NCBI GenBank assembly: GCA_949128115.1
Contig: OX421965.1
Span: forward strand, 10,571,420-10,635,419
Direction of reading: 5' to 3'
From: Anaspis maculata
Lineage: Eukaryota; Arthropoda; Insecta; Coleoptera; Scraptiidae
Length of the DNA: 64,000 nucleotides
The notes beneath the pieces are model-generated. The model had not been told where the DNA came from. It ran no database searches and saw only the letters and a program-made list of their open reading frames with translations. How positions within the stretch are numbered: the first letter of the stretch is position 1; each line of letters opens with the position of its first letter. A program made the position numbers and the translations under genes. Below, one piece after another: positions 1-11,999 of the stretch.

Positions 1-867
1 TGATTTAGTTTGGAAACCCTCAGATGGCACATTGGGTCTGGGCTTGTCTGCCCAAGCTCTAAATTTAAAGATATAGAGTAGAAATTTGACACACAGATGC
101 AGAAAGTTCTCAGTCAAGTTTGTGTAATTTCATCATTATGTCTTGAGTAGAAACAAAAATTTGAATAAGGAACTAGCATTGCATTCTTGAGATATCACAA
201 CAGTTAGCTTCCTAGTTCTACCTTTCGAAATATTTCATCACCGTGGAAACCTAAGAGCCTGTCACTTGTTCTGTCGGCCCGACAATGGATGCAGGATGCT
301 CGCTAAACGCTCAACTCAATGGAACTTTTCCACTCAACTTCGCCATTGAGTCCCACTTTCCCGAAGGGACGCTCAGATCAAAATCATTACTGACGTCCCT
401 GGATACCGCCGGGAAAGTTTTGTGTCGCCCCACAACAGATTTTTCAAATTTTGCCCCACAAAGACAATAATAAAATTGACCGAGAACTTGCAAATCTAGA
501 TCGGTTCTCCCAATACTTTGTCACTACATTGGGCTTCCAATTTCAACTACTTCATTTTGCAGTTCTTGTCGACAAATTTTAATTTTTCACCCAGATGTGC
601 CTCTTTCAGTTCGGAAACTTTGTTCTAGAAGATATAAAACCGAACGATCAGATACATAACCATGGGCCGAGTCAATGTCGCTTCTTGGTTATTCAGCAGT
701 CTCTTAATTCTGTATTGCTACATTTGTTAACTCAATCCTGGTTCCTTTGTTTATCGGTTTTTGTTGCAAATATCCGAATTTCCACCGTCATTTTGTCGAT
801 TTTGGTACTCTAACTCCATTCAAGAGAAAGAAAGCAAAGAATCCACAGCTCTGACTTAAGAATATGC
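1..867. other. No gene recognised
   Basis: Unique-looking AT-rich DNA. The open frames at 285-470, 311-493 (reverse) and 595-813 overlap on both strands, resemble no family I know and look like chance frames. No repeat or transposon end is apparent. Confidence 0.5.
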
Positions 868-1080
868 CTAAAAAGAAGAGGAGGAGTGCACGGAGCACAT
901 TATTAATGTCTCCTGCGAAGCTATTTTCTCAAATATGGAACTGGAGGATTTGGAAGAAACAATTTTCAGTGAGTTGGAGAAAATAGGAATGGAAGAGAAA
1001 GGTTCTGGAATAGACCATCCAAACTACTCAACAACTAAAGTGGTTCGCTCAAAATGCTCAATGAAGTTCAGAGTGCCCTA
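868..1080 (+). other. Acidic open stretch, possible relic exon
   Basis: About 70 codons stay open from a stop near 868 to TAG at 1080. The translation is rich in Glu and Lys (KEEEEC near the start, MELEDLEE in the middle). A good ATG context is absent and I recognise no domain. A second frame from ATG 864 gives a 39-residue basic peptide starting MPKKKRR. It could be a fragment of a decayed gene or transposon ORF, or chance. Confidence 0.12.
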
Positions 1081-1290
1081 GCTCTTGAAAAACTAGGACC
1101 AATTCAAAAGTTTTTTTTCTCAAATACCTTCATTCTTTGTTCATCGCAGACTTAATACGTCAATTTGCTTTGAGACGAACCAATCGATATGATCATTTCA
1201 TGATGGTACCTTTTTTGTACTAGACAAGGTTTGAGAGTCATCCAAATTGTCTCGTCTTTGCAGAACGCGTATAACAATAATACTGAAGAC

Positions 1291-1942
1291 CAGTGATGTG
1301 AAATTACCGTAATTTATTCTTTTTTGGTAATTAATCAAGGTAACTTACCCTTTTTTGTTACCCAAATAAATTCTTCAATTTACCCGGTAATTTACCACGT
1401 ATGTATTTCATATTTTTGAATAGGGATTTCATTGAGAATTGATACAGACAGTTCTTCATACTCACCAAGGACTTCACGACCCCTACATGAATTTCACAGG
1501 AGACAAAAAAAAAAGAAACGTTTGAATTTAAAATTCAATGTAGATAGGATCTGAAACATTTTAGACTGGTTAGGTTATCAAATAAGAAGTAAGGCCTATA
1601 ATGACGTTATTCATAGAGGTAGTCATTTAGTACCTACATTGATTGAGCGTATCGATCAAATTGGCAAAAAGAACAAAAATGAACTCAAGTAGGTAACCGG
1701 AAACTAAGAACAAGAAGCATCCAATAGACCTGTCTACCAAAGGGGTGTTTGTAATTCACTTGTAATCTTATGTATCAATAATACATATCAATTATCATTA
1801 TCAATAATTAATTTATTGATTGATATCTCTTGTATCAATCAATATCAAGTAATTTACGGTAATTAAACATAAGTAAATAACGATAAATTACGGTGAATAA
1901 AATATAGTTATAATCCTGGTAGATTACAATTTTAGATCACTG
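1291..1942. mobile_element. Non-autonomous hAT-type element (MITE)
   Basis: The ends are an imperfect inverted repeat: CAGTGATGTGAAATT on the left and, read inward from the right, CAGTGATCTAAAATT. They are flanked by an 8-bp direct repeat with one mismatch, CTGAAGAC at 1283-1290 and CTGAGGAC at 1943-1950. An 8-bp duplication with CAGTG-type ends is the hAT signature. The 652-bp interior is AT-rich, with repeated GTAATTTACC-like motifs in both orientations and no coding frame, so it would need a transposase from elsewhere. Confidence 0.75.
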
Positions 1943-2234
1943 CTGAGGACCTGAACAAAATTCCAGATACCACCTTGTGAGAGACACAAAGTGCAGGTAT
2001 TGGGAGAAAAGGGACTTCAAAATCAATCAAATTTTTTTGGAAGCTAGGGCACTTTGAACTTTGTTCAAAATTGTGGGTGGGGTGGGCTAGAAGTATAGGA
2101 CAAGAAACTAGGTTGCTAGAGAGTCTTCAAATTTGTCGTTTCTAGTCATGTTTCTCTAGCATGAAAATAGTATGAAAATATATACTTAATTTCGTGACAT
2201 TCAGGCTCAAGTCCATTTGCAGTAGCAAGTTATA

Positions 2235-3304
2235 CAGGGTGGCCCAACGAAAACAGAACAGAGGGGTTTTCGGGCATTTAACCTCATTTTTTTTAAAAAA
2301 GCTCGAACAGGTCGATTTTCATATTGAGGGGGACATCTGAAACATACATTGGCAGATTTCTATCTTAAGCCCCCTCACCCCCACCCGCCCCAACTTCGAA
2401 GTTTTAAATGACACCACCCACTTTGCGATACATCAAATTGAAAAGAATTAAATTCTGTTTCTGAAGAAATATTTCTATAATTTTCAACCCCACCCCCATT
2501 CTTCCTAAAATTGTCAGAGTTTCCAATGTGATATTTTTGATCTCTTAATTCTCTTCAGTACAGTCAACGTCATCCTGCACAGCATCGAGGAAGGAAATTT
2601 TCTGTGTAAAAAGTGCCACCCAAATTCACCCCTTCACTCCCCCACCTCAACTCCAAAATCTAAAATGATACTATCTACTTTGTGAAACATCAAATCGAAG
2701 GGAATTGAATTCTCTTCCTGAATAAAATATTTTCCAAATTTTCAAAAAGCCCCCTTTCCCCCTAAAATACTCCGAATGTTCAATTTATCAGGAGAGGGGT
2801 TGAAAATTTCAAAAAAAATTGTTTTCAGAAAGAGAAATCAATCCCCTTTTATTCGATGTATCACAAGTCTGTTGAATTTTGAAATTGGGGTGGGGGAGAG
2901 GAAAGGGGTGAATTTGGGTAACACTTTTCTCCACAGAAAATTTTCTCCTTAGATGCTATTTAGGATGACGCTGATTAAATTGAAGAGAATTGACGAGTCG
3001 AGGACATGCAATGGGACAGTCAGAGAAATTTAGGAAGATGGGGGGTGAGGTTGAAAATTTTGAAAATATTTTTTTCAGAAAAAGAATTTGATTCTCTTTG
3101 ATTTGATGTATCGCAAAGTAGATAGTGTCATTTGAAATTCCAAAGTTGAGGTGGGTAGGGGTGAGGGGGCTAAAGATAGAAATTCGCCAATGTATGTTTC
3201 AGATGTCTCCCTCAATATAAAAATCGACCTGTCTGAGCCTTTTTCGAAAAAATGATGTGAAATGCCTGAAAACCCCCCTGTTCTGTTTTCGTTGGGCCAC
3301 CCTG
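2235..3304. mobile_element. 1.07-kb palindromic element, CAGGGTGG ends, TA-flanked
   Basis: Nearly the whole element is an inverted repeat. It starts CAGGGTGGCCCAACGAAAAC and ends with the complement at 3304, and the arms of about 500 bp match along their length with small indels. TA dinucleotides flank both ends, as for Tc1/mariner-type insertion. The arms carry runs of CCCCACCC-type sequence. There is no coding capacity. A diverged single end resembling this family occurs near 19299. Confidence 0.85.
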
Positions 3305-3306
3305 TA

Positions 3307-4698
3307 TAGTAATTTCCAGCAAAAATATGAGACTACTACCTATCTAGATTAAAGTGAACCTTCTTCTTCACTGTTTTTTGTATCATTAGATATATCTCTG
3401 ATTTAGGTCTGGTTCTTTAATTTCCGGTCAACTTCACCTGTCAGTCCAGCAGAGTCAACAATAATTTAGCCGACGTATGTCGTTCACTTTCCAGTGAGGG
3501 TTGACCTAAGATGAAAACTTGATTGCAAAACGGGTAGACATTCGACACAAATTGAAACGTAATGCCTGTTGATGATTGATCTTGCATGGCGAAAAAGCGA
3601 AAAATTGAGCACCTCAAGCTTGAATGGACGTCACTATAATAGACTATTCATCTACAATCGCCGTTATGTTTGAACATTCATTGCAGTTGTCCAATTACAA
3701 AAATTGTTTTCATTGTCTTTGCAATCCAAGGCCAATAATTTGATCGAAAAATGCATTTCAGCTTCCAGCGGATGCACTTTCCATGTCAACATTATCAGCG
3801 CCAGCGCCACTATACTAGAACCAAACAGGGTACCTATATAGTATTGAAAACAAATATTTGATAACCCAGCTATACCAACCGGCAGCAGCAGCAACAACAA
3901 AAGCCGCGTTTTATCGATTATGTTTTCGAAACCATTCTTGCCAATTTGCATGCGTGCACGAGCGGGCGGCATGAGCTGCAAAACGTATATGCGGCAGTGT
4001 ATATACATATACTATTATAAAAACTCGTAAAAAATAATTGACAGTAAACGCGAAACCGACGAAATGAACCGAGCCAGTATAAAATGCCCTCGATCCCGCT
4101 GGACGATAACTCCCGTGGCAAAAACTGGGACACGCTGGAGGGAATAATAAAAAATTAATGAGTAACAGGAGGGTTGGTGTAGGTATACGGGCTGTAGAGT
4201 GTAGATAGATGTGTTGTGCGGATCTTTTTACGTTAAGTTTGATATAAAAAGTGGCTCTAAATGAGATCTCTTGCTGTCGCAATGTGAAATGCTGCCGATG
4301 CAATTTTGCTAAGTAAGTTGTTATAGTATCCGCGGTTTTAAAGTCAGGAAGTTACGCGGTCACTCGGTCGTCCGTCTAGGCCTAAACCATTACCAGAATA
4401 CAAGGAGTTAACCAGCTGTTGGTAGCCATAGCTGTTCTTTCGCACGGCCATTTATTAATTGTCAAAGTACAAAGTGACTCCAATGGCTGGGAGTCAGGAT
4501 GAAGCTTGCACTAGGATCATTCACCCAATGCAACTTTCAATAACTCTAAAGACAAACATCACATGGCGATCCTACCACGTACGATCCTGTCACGCAAGAC
4601 AGAGCGTTACGTGGTGAGCCTTGCGTCAAGAAGCTGTAAAGGTTATCAATAGTGTTGACAATTGAAATCATTTCGCTCACATGAGTCAGAGTCAACCG
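3307..4698. other. No gene recognised; TE-poor stretch
   Basis: Reverse-strand frames at 3664-4008, 3911-4303 and 3918-4133 overlap in different phases and match nothing I know. The part from about 3880 to 4420 is less AT-rich and free of recognisable repeats, like other islands in the window, and could be regulatory DNA. No transposon ends are seen. Confidence 0.45.
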
Positions 4699-4730
4699 AG
4701 GGGTCGACCACCGAAGAAATTTGTGTACAC

Positions 4731-4830
4731 CATTTACAAAATTTACAAAATTTACCAAACATTCACTACATTTACTGAACATTTACTCACATTCACCAAA
4801 ATTTATCAACATTTACTATCATTCACTATA
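4731..4830 (+). repeat. Degenerate short tandem repeat (ACATTTAC-type), left
   Basis: Repeats built on CATTTACNAA and ACATTTACTA units of about 10-20 bp lie just inside the left end of the 2.8-kb palindrome. The matching array at 7358-7452 runs in the same orientation, although the surrounding arms are inverted. Confidence 0.7.
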
Positions 4831-7357
4831 GCCCAGGCATTTTAGGTCAAAAATCGACAAAACCTAGAAATAATTCGCCCAAGGCTGAATTTTTGCACAT
4901 TGACAGTTTGGACCTAGTACAACAACATATCAAAATACCCAAACTTTCCCCTGTCCGCGTCTTTGATTTTCAGGTCCTCAGGTTCTTGAAGTTGCATCGC
5001 TGATCTGCGACTTATGCCGTAGCATTATTCTTGGACCGATCAAACTTAGGCTGGGCTTGAATTGAAGAGAAAAGAACAAACAACGATTTTCTGGTGGGAA
5101 AAACTCATTTCCGGTACGCGGTGAGCCGGCAGACCCGCGAAATTCAAAATGAACGCTGCTATTCGCGACGACTTCTTACAGAATTCTTGCTTTGTATCGT
5201 TTGTCACCAATAAACAGTGACAAACCAGGAGTCAATGCATTCAGCAATTTTTCAGCTTTCCAAGTGTGTATCTATGGTGCCTGTGGAAACACCGGTTGCA
5301 GATATAAACCCCCAGACTAAGCGTGGGTCAGGGTGATGCGATCTCTGTGTTGCGCCATATGAGGCGATTGTTGAAACCCGTCAATCCATTGAATGCAAAA
5401 AAATTGTAATTCGATGTATTGTGTATCCCGTTGATATAATTTTGGTACAAAAAGTGTCTATCATTGTTGAAGGGTGCTCGTGGGGAGGCGAAGCTCGGCA
5501 AGGTGGTTCTTTTTTTCCCTGGGCCATATTGAACCGATCACAACAAGTTTGGTATCTTTTCCGACTGAATTCAATGTCGTGAACTCGAATCTCATTTGTA
5601 AATTTGGATAAAATAAGTTTGAACAACTCAACTTGAAAAAACTTGTTTTTTCTTTGACAATTTTGACGATTTTTTTTTACTATTAGATGTGTTCATCTTT
5701 GGAAATACTTCAAGGGCCATTAGAATGAAGTGTATTCTTCACGAAAGTCATCCACTCGATATATAATTTGGTTTCTCGAGTTTAAAAAATCGATTTGAAC
5801 TTGAGCCGGCGCGGCGCAGCGTCTACTAATTACCTGAACACTACAGCATGCACATGTAAATGAAAATAGCTTCAACTATTGGTTGAATAAGAACTCATCT
5901 TTGAGAATGCGGGGATCTGTGCAGAATTGAATTCCCACATTCGCCGTAAATCGCACTGCAGGGTTTTGAGTTATTTGAGGGTAGAGGTAACAGCTCTCAT
6001 TTGAAATATAGATATGGTATGCCCCTCCTCGAATAACGAATAACTCAAAATCCTGCCGTGCGATTCATGGCGATTTGAATTATGTTATAGGGAACTCAGT
6101 TCTGCACAGATCCTCAAAGTTTGAAAGATGAGTCATCATTTTTTCAATAGTTTGAGCTATTTTTACTTGAAGGTGCATGCTGTAGTGTTCTCATCATTAG
6201 TAGATGCGGCGCCGGGCCGGCTCAGGTTAAAATCGATATTTTAAACTCGAGAAAAAAAATGTTTACATCGAGTGAATGATTTTCGTGAAGAATACACTTC
6301 AATCTAATGGCCCCTGAAATATTTTCAAAGATGAACACCTCTAACAGTAAGAAAAAAAAATCGTCAGAATTGTCAAAGAAAAAACAGGTTTTTCCTAGTT
6401 AACTTGTTCAAACTTGCTTTTATCCTAATTCACACATGGGATTCGAGTTCAGGAGTTTGAATTCAGTCGGAAAAGATACCAAACTTGTCATGATCGGTTC
6501 TACATAGCCAGGGAAACAAAATGAACCATCTAGCAGAGCTGCCCCCCCCACGACTTCCCTTCAAGAATAATCGACTTTTTTTTTGTCCAGAATGGTATCA
6601 ACCGGATATGATTGATGCGTCGAATTATAATGTATCTGCATCCAACGGACGAGTTTCATCCACTCCATTTTTAGCTGCAATTTTTTACCCCCTCTCCAAT
6701 AACTCCAAACCCCCCGGGTGCGATTTTTGACAATTTTGGATATGTGGTATAGAGCACTCAATTCTGAGCAGAATATCAAATTTTCAGGACGTCCATATTT
6801 TTCCGAGGTTGAAAGCTATCTTTCTTGTACAACATGGTGCAACACAGAGATCGCGTTACCCTGACCCGCGTTTAGTCTGGGGGCTGTATATTTGCAATGG
6901 GTGCCTCCACGGGCACCATAGATATACAGTTGGAGAGCTGAAGATTTGCTGAATGCATTGACCTATGGTTTGTCACTACTAATTCTTGACAAACGATACA
7001 AAGCGAGCATTCCGTAAGAAGTCGTCGCAAATAGCAGCGTTAATTTTGAATTTCGCGGGTCTGCCGGCTTGCCGCTCATTGAATGTGGGCCACTTGCACC
7101 AGAAGATCATTGTTTGATCTTCTATCTTCAATTCAAGCCCAGCCTGAGCTTGATAGATCCAAGAATAATGCTACGGCATGAGTCGCAGATTAGCGATGCA
7201 ACTTCAAGAACCTGAGGACCTGAAAATCAAAGACGCGGACAGGGGAAAGTTTGGGTATTTTGATATGTTGTTGTACTAGGTCCAAACTGTCAATGTGCAA
7301 AAATCCAGCCTTGGGCGAATTATTTCTAGGTCAAAACCTAATTTGACTGGGCTACTA

Positions 7358-7452
7358 ACACTTACCAACATTTACAAAACATTTACCACATTTACTAACA
7401 TTTACCAAATATTTACCACATTTACTAAACATTTACAAACATTTACTCGAGT
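7358..7452 (+). repeat. Degenerate short tandem repeat (ACATTTAC-type), right
   Basis: Units such as ACATTTACCACATTTACTA repeat about 8-10 times. It is the partner of the 4731-4830 array and lies in direct, not inverted, orientation to it. Confidence 0.7.
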
Positions 7453-7485
7453 TTGTACACCACATTTACTAGGTGGTCAACCCCT

Positions 7486-9540
7486 TGAAGTTAACCATAA
7501 GCCATGCACCCCAAATCTAGTCTTGATTAATCCAGGACTTCTGGAAGAGTTCAGATGACCAGCACTCAGTTCCATTTTGATGCGGGAAAGGACCGAAGCT
7601 TCCTGTTGAAATCGACCGGCTCTTCAGCCTATAAAGAAGTGAACGTGAAACATCGTGAGCTTTGGTAATACACCTGAAAAGGGAGATGCCGTCGTCAAGT
7701 AACGGAAAGTTGAAAGGTGGAGAAAAGGTCGGCAGATGTCTAAGAGAAAAACACAAGAAAAACTGGGTATTTCCTGCTCCAGATCATAGAAAAGAGAAGA
7801 TAGAAGTCTATTCCGATGTTGGCGACTTCCAGAGTATAGCTGCCGTGCCTTTAGAACGCTTGAAGATAAGTGATTCAGTTGTTTTGTTTCCTGTCAGTTA
7901 GACATTATTAATTGTAACAATTAACGGGATAATCACATTCAGGGGAGTGAAGGAAATACACGTAGCTTTTGGGTCACTGTTGTTGATGCTTGAGAGAGAC
8001 GAAAGAGTAGAACGATGTCGCCACAAGATTTCCAGATGAACTGGGACCAAGCTACCACGAGAGCCAGGGTCTAGCGGTACAACAAAGCGTTGACCTGTAG
8101 AACAGGTGACGTGGTTTTGAGAGCTACGAGGTATGCTGTCATACTTGATGGGCATGGTTGTGGTATTCTACTCAGTCGAGTTGAATCGCTTCATTAATTT
8201 CTACATACTTTTGTTTACTATGATACATATTGCACTGATCGACTATCTTCTATATTCATGCCTGAGTCCTGTGAGATAAAGATATTTGGCACAACGGATA
8301 TTTTTACTTGCTGTCGTGTTTTGTAAGAGAAGGGTATCTTGTGAAAGAAGATATCTTTCCTTACGTTGTTATCTTATGAAATAATGTACGTCTTCAACTG
8401 TTAAGACCTGGTTTTTGATATTGTTGATTTACCCGAGCCATGTTGTGGTATTGTAGTAAATAATTTATGATGATTTTATTGACCATGTTTATCATGTTTA
8501 TTCTTGATCTTTCATTTGTTTTATTATGGTACCATCAAAAGACATCCGCATATGCAACACTGTTCTCTTTTCTTCTTTCGACAGCAGGGGCCTGTTCAAG
8601 AGAACCTGTGCTTAGCCAAACTCGTCGCCATTCCCTCTTTAGATCCCTCGTCAATTTAGGTCACCGCAGAACTTACTAATAAACGTCTGTCTCCCTCTTC
8701 TTTCCCTTCGCACCAAGTGATGTATCGGCGATGCTTACACTTTGGTTCTGCCGTTTAGTTTCCGCTATACAGGTTCCTCAACAATATAGGTTACTGGAAC
8801 TAATATGATCTGTTCTAGCGAGAGCGATACTCTCTCTCGTCTTTCTCTTGTTCTCTCTGAATCAGTGGCTTACACACTGCATTTCAAATAGTGGGAGGGT
8901 GGGGTAATCGAATTGATATTGCATGATTGAACATGTGTCGATATATTTGTCTTTGGAATAAAATTGTTCTTTGTTGATTTTGAAGTCTCTGTGTTTCATT
9001 TCCAAGCCTTCACTTACCTGTACTACTTTGGGTAACTACGGAACAACGAAAGTCCTAACAAACAATACTAGACAAACACGAACTTTGGCCAAACTAAGTC
9101 TTCAACTTTTAAAGGGGATTCTTCTGCTTCTTTGGGGAAAGTTTATTTTATAAGAGGGGTGGGTCGGGGATTACTGTGTCAATGACGGACGGTTAATGTG
9201 CCAACAAGCAATCGACCAGCGAGGATTGCAAGACAAGATATATACAATATAAGATATAAAACGTTACAAGAAATGTGTCGCATAAATGATTATTGTTAAG
9301 TCCGCTAGTGTAGTGTGTAGATTTGTGATTAAATCCAGGAAAAGGCGAAATTTAAAAAAAAAATCTGCTTGGGGCATGTCAAGGGGCATGTCATAACGCC
9401 AAACGAGATATCACCAGATCCTGATATAATTGAAGCATTTAAAAATTACCCAGAACCAAAGCCAGATTGTCGAAAATCATGTAATTTGATGAAAACAGCT
9501 CTAGTGACTCTGCCGATTCTTCAGTACCCTGATTTTTTCC
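7486..9540. other. No gene recognised
   Basis: Frames at 7662-7901 (+) and 7898-8155 (-) have no recognisable domain. The stretch 8160-9170 has polyadenylation-like AATAAA signals near 8680 and 8958 and could be an old LTR or UTR of a retroelement next to the gypsy scrap at 9547, but I cannot define two LTRs. No tandem repeats or hairpins stand out. Confidence 0.35.
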
Positions 9541-9546
9541 GATAAG

Positions 9547-9780
9547 AATGAATTCATTCTTCAGACGGAAGCTTCAAGAACGGTCTTTGGAAAAGTTCAT
9601 CAAATAAGGCCAACAAGCCAATTGCATATTGCAGCAGATCTCTAGGCAACTCAAGCGATAATGGGACTGCAACTTTTGGCGATTTTATATACTCAGTACA
9701 ATTTTTGTCCTGCTACTTCGTCGACAGAAAGTTCAGAATCCTAACAGACCACAAACTTCTATTATTGTTCTTGTTTAGTA
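9547..9780 (+). pseudogene. Ty3/gypsy-type RNase H fragment
   Basis: The translation resembles the join between reverse transcriptase and RNase H of Ty3/gypsy polyproteins. FILQTEAS (from 9553) corresponds to the family's LxTDAS motif with the Asp changed to Glu. After a frame change come PIAYCSRSL (near 9618) and DRKFRILTDHK (near 9726), matching the family's conserved PIAYxSRxL and FxxLTDHKPL. RNase H degrades the RNA strand during reverse transcription. The piece is truncated on both sides, contains a frameshift and is dead. The downstream frame to 10400 does not continue the domain. Confidence 0.75.
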
Positions 9781-11068
9781 CTAATAACCTTCCCAACATC
9801 ACAAAGTATCCACGATCTGTTAGTAGCCAGGACAGCTCTACCCTCTCACCCAGACACGCTAGCGAAGAAGCTCAGTCAGCACCCTGTAAATTTAGTGGAC
9901 GAATACCACAGCGTTACCTCCATCAGTTCCAATCCAATCCGAACCAACGGCGGCCGATTTTGGATAACCTTTTCTCTTGTCCATCCGATGGTGCATCTTT
10001 AAGGGCGCGCCCCCCTTCTGGACTCGAAGCGACGCCGACGGGACATTTTTCGTGGCGTCTTGCAATTCGAAAGCCATACACCGGGCCGTGTGCCTATACC
10101 CATACGCGCAATCTGCTGCAACAAATCCCGAGCCCAACGAGAATGTCATTGATCCAGAAACTTCAATATAAATATTGCGATCACACATGGTCAGTTCGAA
10201 TATACGAAACCCGCTGCTGCTACTTCTTCCAGCACAACTCCAACCTCTTTGGGTCACATACACCAGGGGTCGGGTATTGGCAATCTCGGCCACCCCACGA
10301 CTCCTCCGCGTTTCTCATCCCGGTCTCGTATCCAATCTGTTTAGTCCGCTTCATTGAATGCCACGCGCCATTGCTCCGGGTTGGCGACGTAATTTTTTAG
10401 TTTTCTTATTATCTGAGAAAATGCCATTTGGAAATAACTCACGGGCGTTATTTTTACCTATATAGGTCCAGGTTCTGCCCCCGTTCGGTTCTTGCGGTCG
10501 GCGCAAAGTTTCGCTTCCAATATACCTCTACACCGTATGCGATAACAATTACGTCCCGCACTATGTGATCAACGCCTCGGCTGGAGTTTAGTTGACGAAG
10601 TTGTGACCCAAAGGCCCGAGAGTGCCCTATGAACTCACCCCGATGCCGGCGGAGCGGCGTTTCCGCCCCTCTTGTTATAATAATTATCAATGAGGCCCCT
10701 GAGATTAGACGTTATTACCCCTACCTTATAATACTCCGCCGTGCAGTTACAGACGTAGCCTACGGCGGGCATATTGCCTTTTGGAATGGACCCACTTCGT
10801 TGTCTACGCTCGTGAATATCTTCCCTTTTTTTGTGTGTGTTACGGGAAGGAATACCTAACGGGATCCATTTGAAATTAGCTTTAGCGCTCGCCAGGACGT
10901 GACTGCGGATGCTTTGTCGAATTATTTTAAGAGTTTTAAGGGTCGTTTCGGATGTAGTAGAGGGCGCTTCGTACTCATCAACAGCGCCAGGAATGACACT
11001 AGAGGTGTAAACGTGCGCGTTTCCCGCCGTTTCGTCGACGTGGTTTATGCAGAGCGCAACAGCGCGCC
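9781..11068. other. GC-rich block of unknown origin
   Basis: Base composition is clearly richer in G and C than the flanks, with stretches like GGGCGCGCCCC near 10005. Several moderately long frames lie on both strands: 9705-10400 (+), 9892-10293 (-), 10454-10690 (-), and an open run of about 69 codons ending at TGA 11068 on the plus strand without an ATG. None resembles a family I know. It could be a decayed foreign or viral-derived gene, a retroelement 5' region, or regulatory DNA. Confidence 0.3.
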
Positions 11069-11901
11069 TTGTTTTTGATTATCTTAGGGCACCATGTTCT
11101 GTAACAATCCGAAGATTGTTCCCCTATGTATTATCACTTTTATAATACACGTGTCAACCAGTTTTTGAATCTGGAACGCACTGGTCGTCTTTTTTGTGTG
11201 TTTAGTAAACATGGAGCTCATTTTGAGAGTGTGGAATAATTGAGAAATTATTCAAGTACATAAATATACAAAATAAAAACTAATTCGATCGATGAAGAGA
11301 CGAAGGTTGTGCATATCAAAGATCTGAAACAAAATCCAGCGAGCACCTACTATATTTTGAGAAATGCGTCGTTGACAAGTCATTGCTTTTAAAATGTAAG
11401 GAGTCTATCGAGTGGTTAACCAAATGATTAGACACAGTATACACCAGGCCACTTCCTAATTGGCGAAGTGCTGATAACCCGTATAGGCAGCTTCGTAGAC
11501 ACTACACTACAGACTGTTGGCTATGAGCGGGTCGTATTGAATCATAAGGATGAATTTGCGTTGCACTCCTAATTGACGAGTCAACTGTCACACACTTTCT
11601 TGACTACCTTCTTCCAATAACTTCAATTGTATTTCTCAATTCTATATGTACAACTCAAAAATCTTTTAAAAGTCCACTGAACTCTTTTGACAAAGCGATC
11701 GATCTTCATTATACCTATTTGCTCGTCGCTGAACTTGACGACTGTCTCAGTCCCGAGTCGCGCTGCTTTCATCATTCACTGATTTTCCGTTAAATGATCC
11801 GAAAAGCCTCTCCACGACTATTAAATTCCGGCATGGTCCAGTATTTTTGGCTAGTCCAGTCGTGAAATTGGTAGGAAAATATTCCGATAAGCTATTGATT
11901 T
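11069..11901. other. No gene recognised
   Basis: Ordinary AT-rich sequence without convincing open frames, tandem repeats or transposon ends. Confidence 0.5.
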
Positions 11902-11999
11902 GCTACTCCTCCGCCAATTGTGCAGGTTTGTGATTATACTCGCGGTGAAAACTCCAGCGAATATAGTAACACTACCTGCACAATTGGTGGAAGAGCAGC
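11902..11999. other. 98-nt long-stem hairpin, microRNA-precursor-like
   Basis: The two arms of about 42 nt are near-perfect complements and share the exact core CCAATTGTGCAGGT and its complement. The loop is about 13 nt (GGTGAAAACTCCA). Size, single stem and scattered mismatches fit a microRNA precursor, but a tiny palindromic transposon remnant would look the same. I do not recognise the arm sequence as a known microRNA. Strand cannot be told. Confidence 0.4.

Larger units (their letters stand above)
4699..7485. mobile_element. 2.8-kb palindromic foldback element with repeat-rich subterminal zones
   Basis: The outer 14 bp match as inverted repeats with one difference: AGGGGTCGACCACC at 4699-4712 and, from the right end, AGGGGTTGACCACC. 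Inside come short tandem-repeat zones (4731-4830, 7358-7452). Then follow arms of about 1.1 kb that match in inverted orientation, for example CTAGAAATAATTCGCCC at 4864 against its complement ending at 7329. The arms meet near 6000. No transposase is visible; frames such as 6521-6730 are shadows. No clear target duplication was found, so the exact ends are provisional. Confidence 0.7.

Noticed and set aside
8160..9170. A complete LTR retrotransposon around the gypsy scrap at 9547
   Set aside because: I could not find two matching LTRs or a primer-binding site that convinces me.
9892..10293. 133-codon reverse frame in the GC-rich block
   Set aside because: No recognisable family. GC-rich DNA produces long chance frames because stop codons are AT-rich.
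9705..10400. 231-codon open frame on the plus strand
   Set aside because: Only the first 20 or so residues match a gypsy RNase H. The rest changes character, overlaps a reverse frame and has no domain, so I call only the RNase H scrap.
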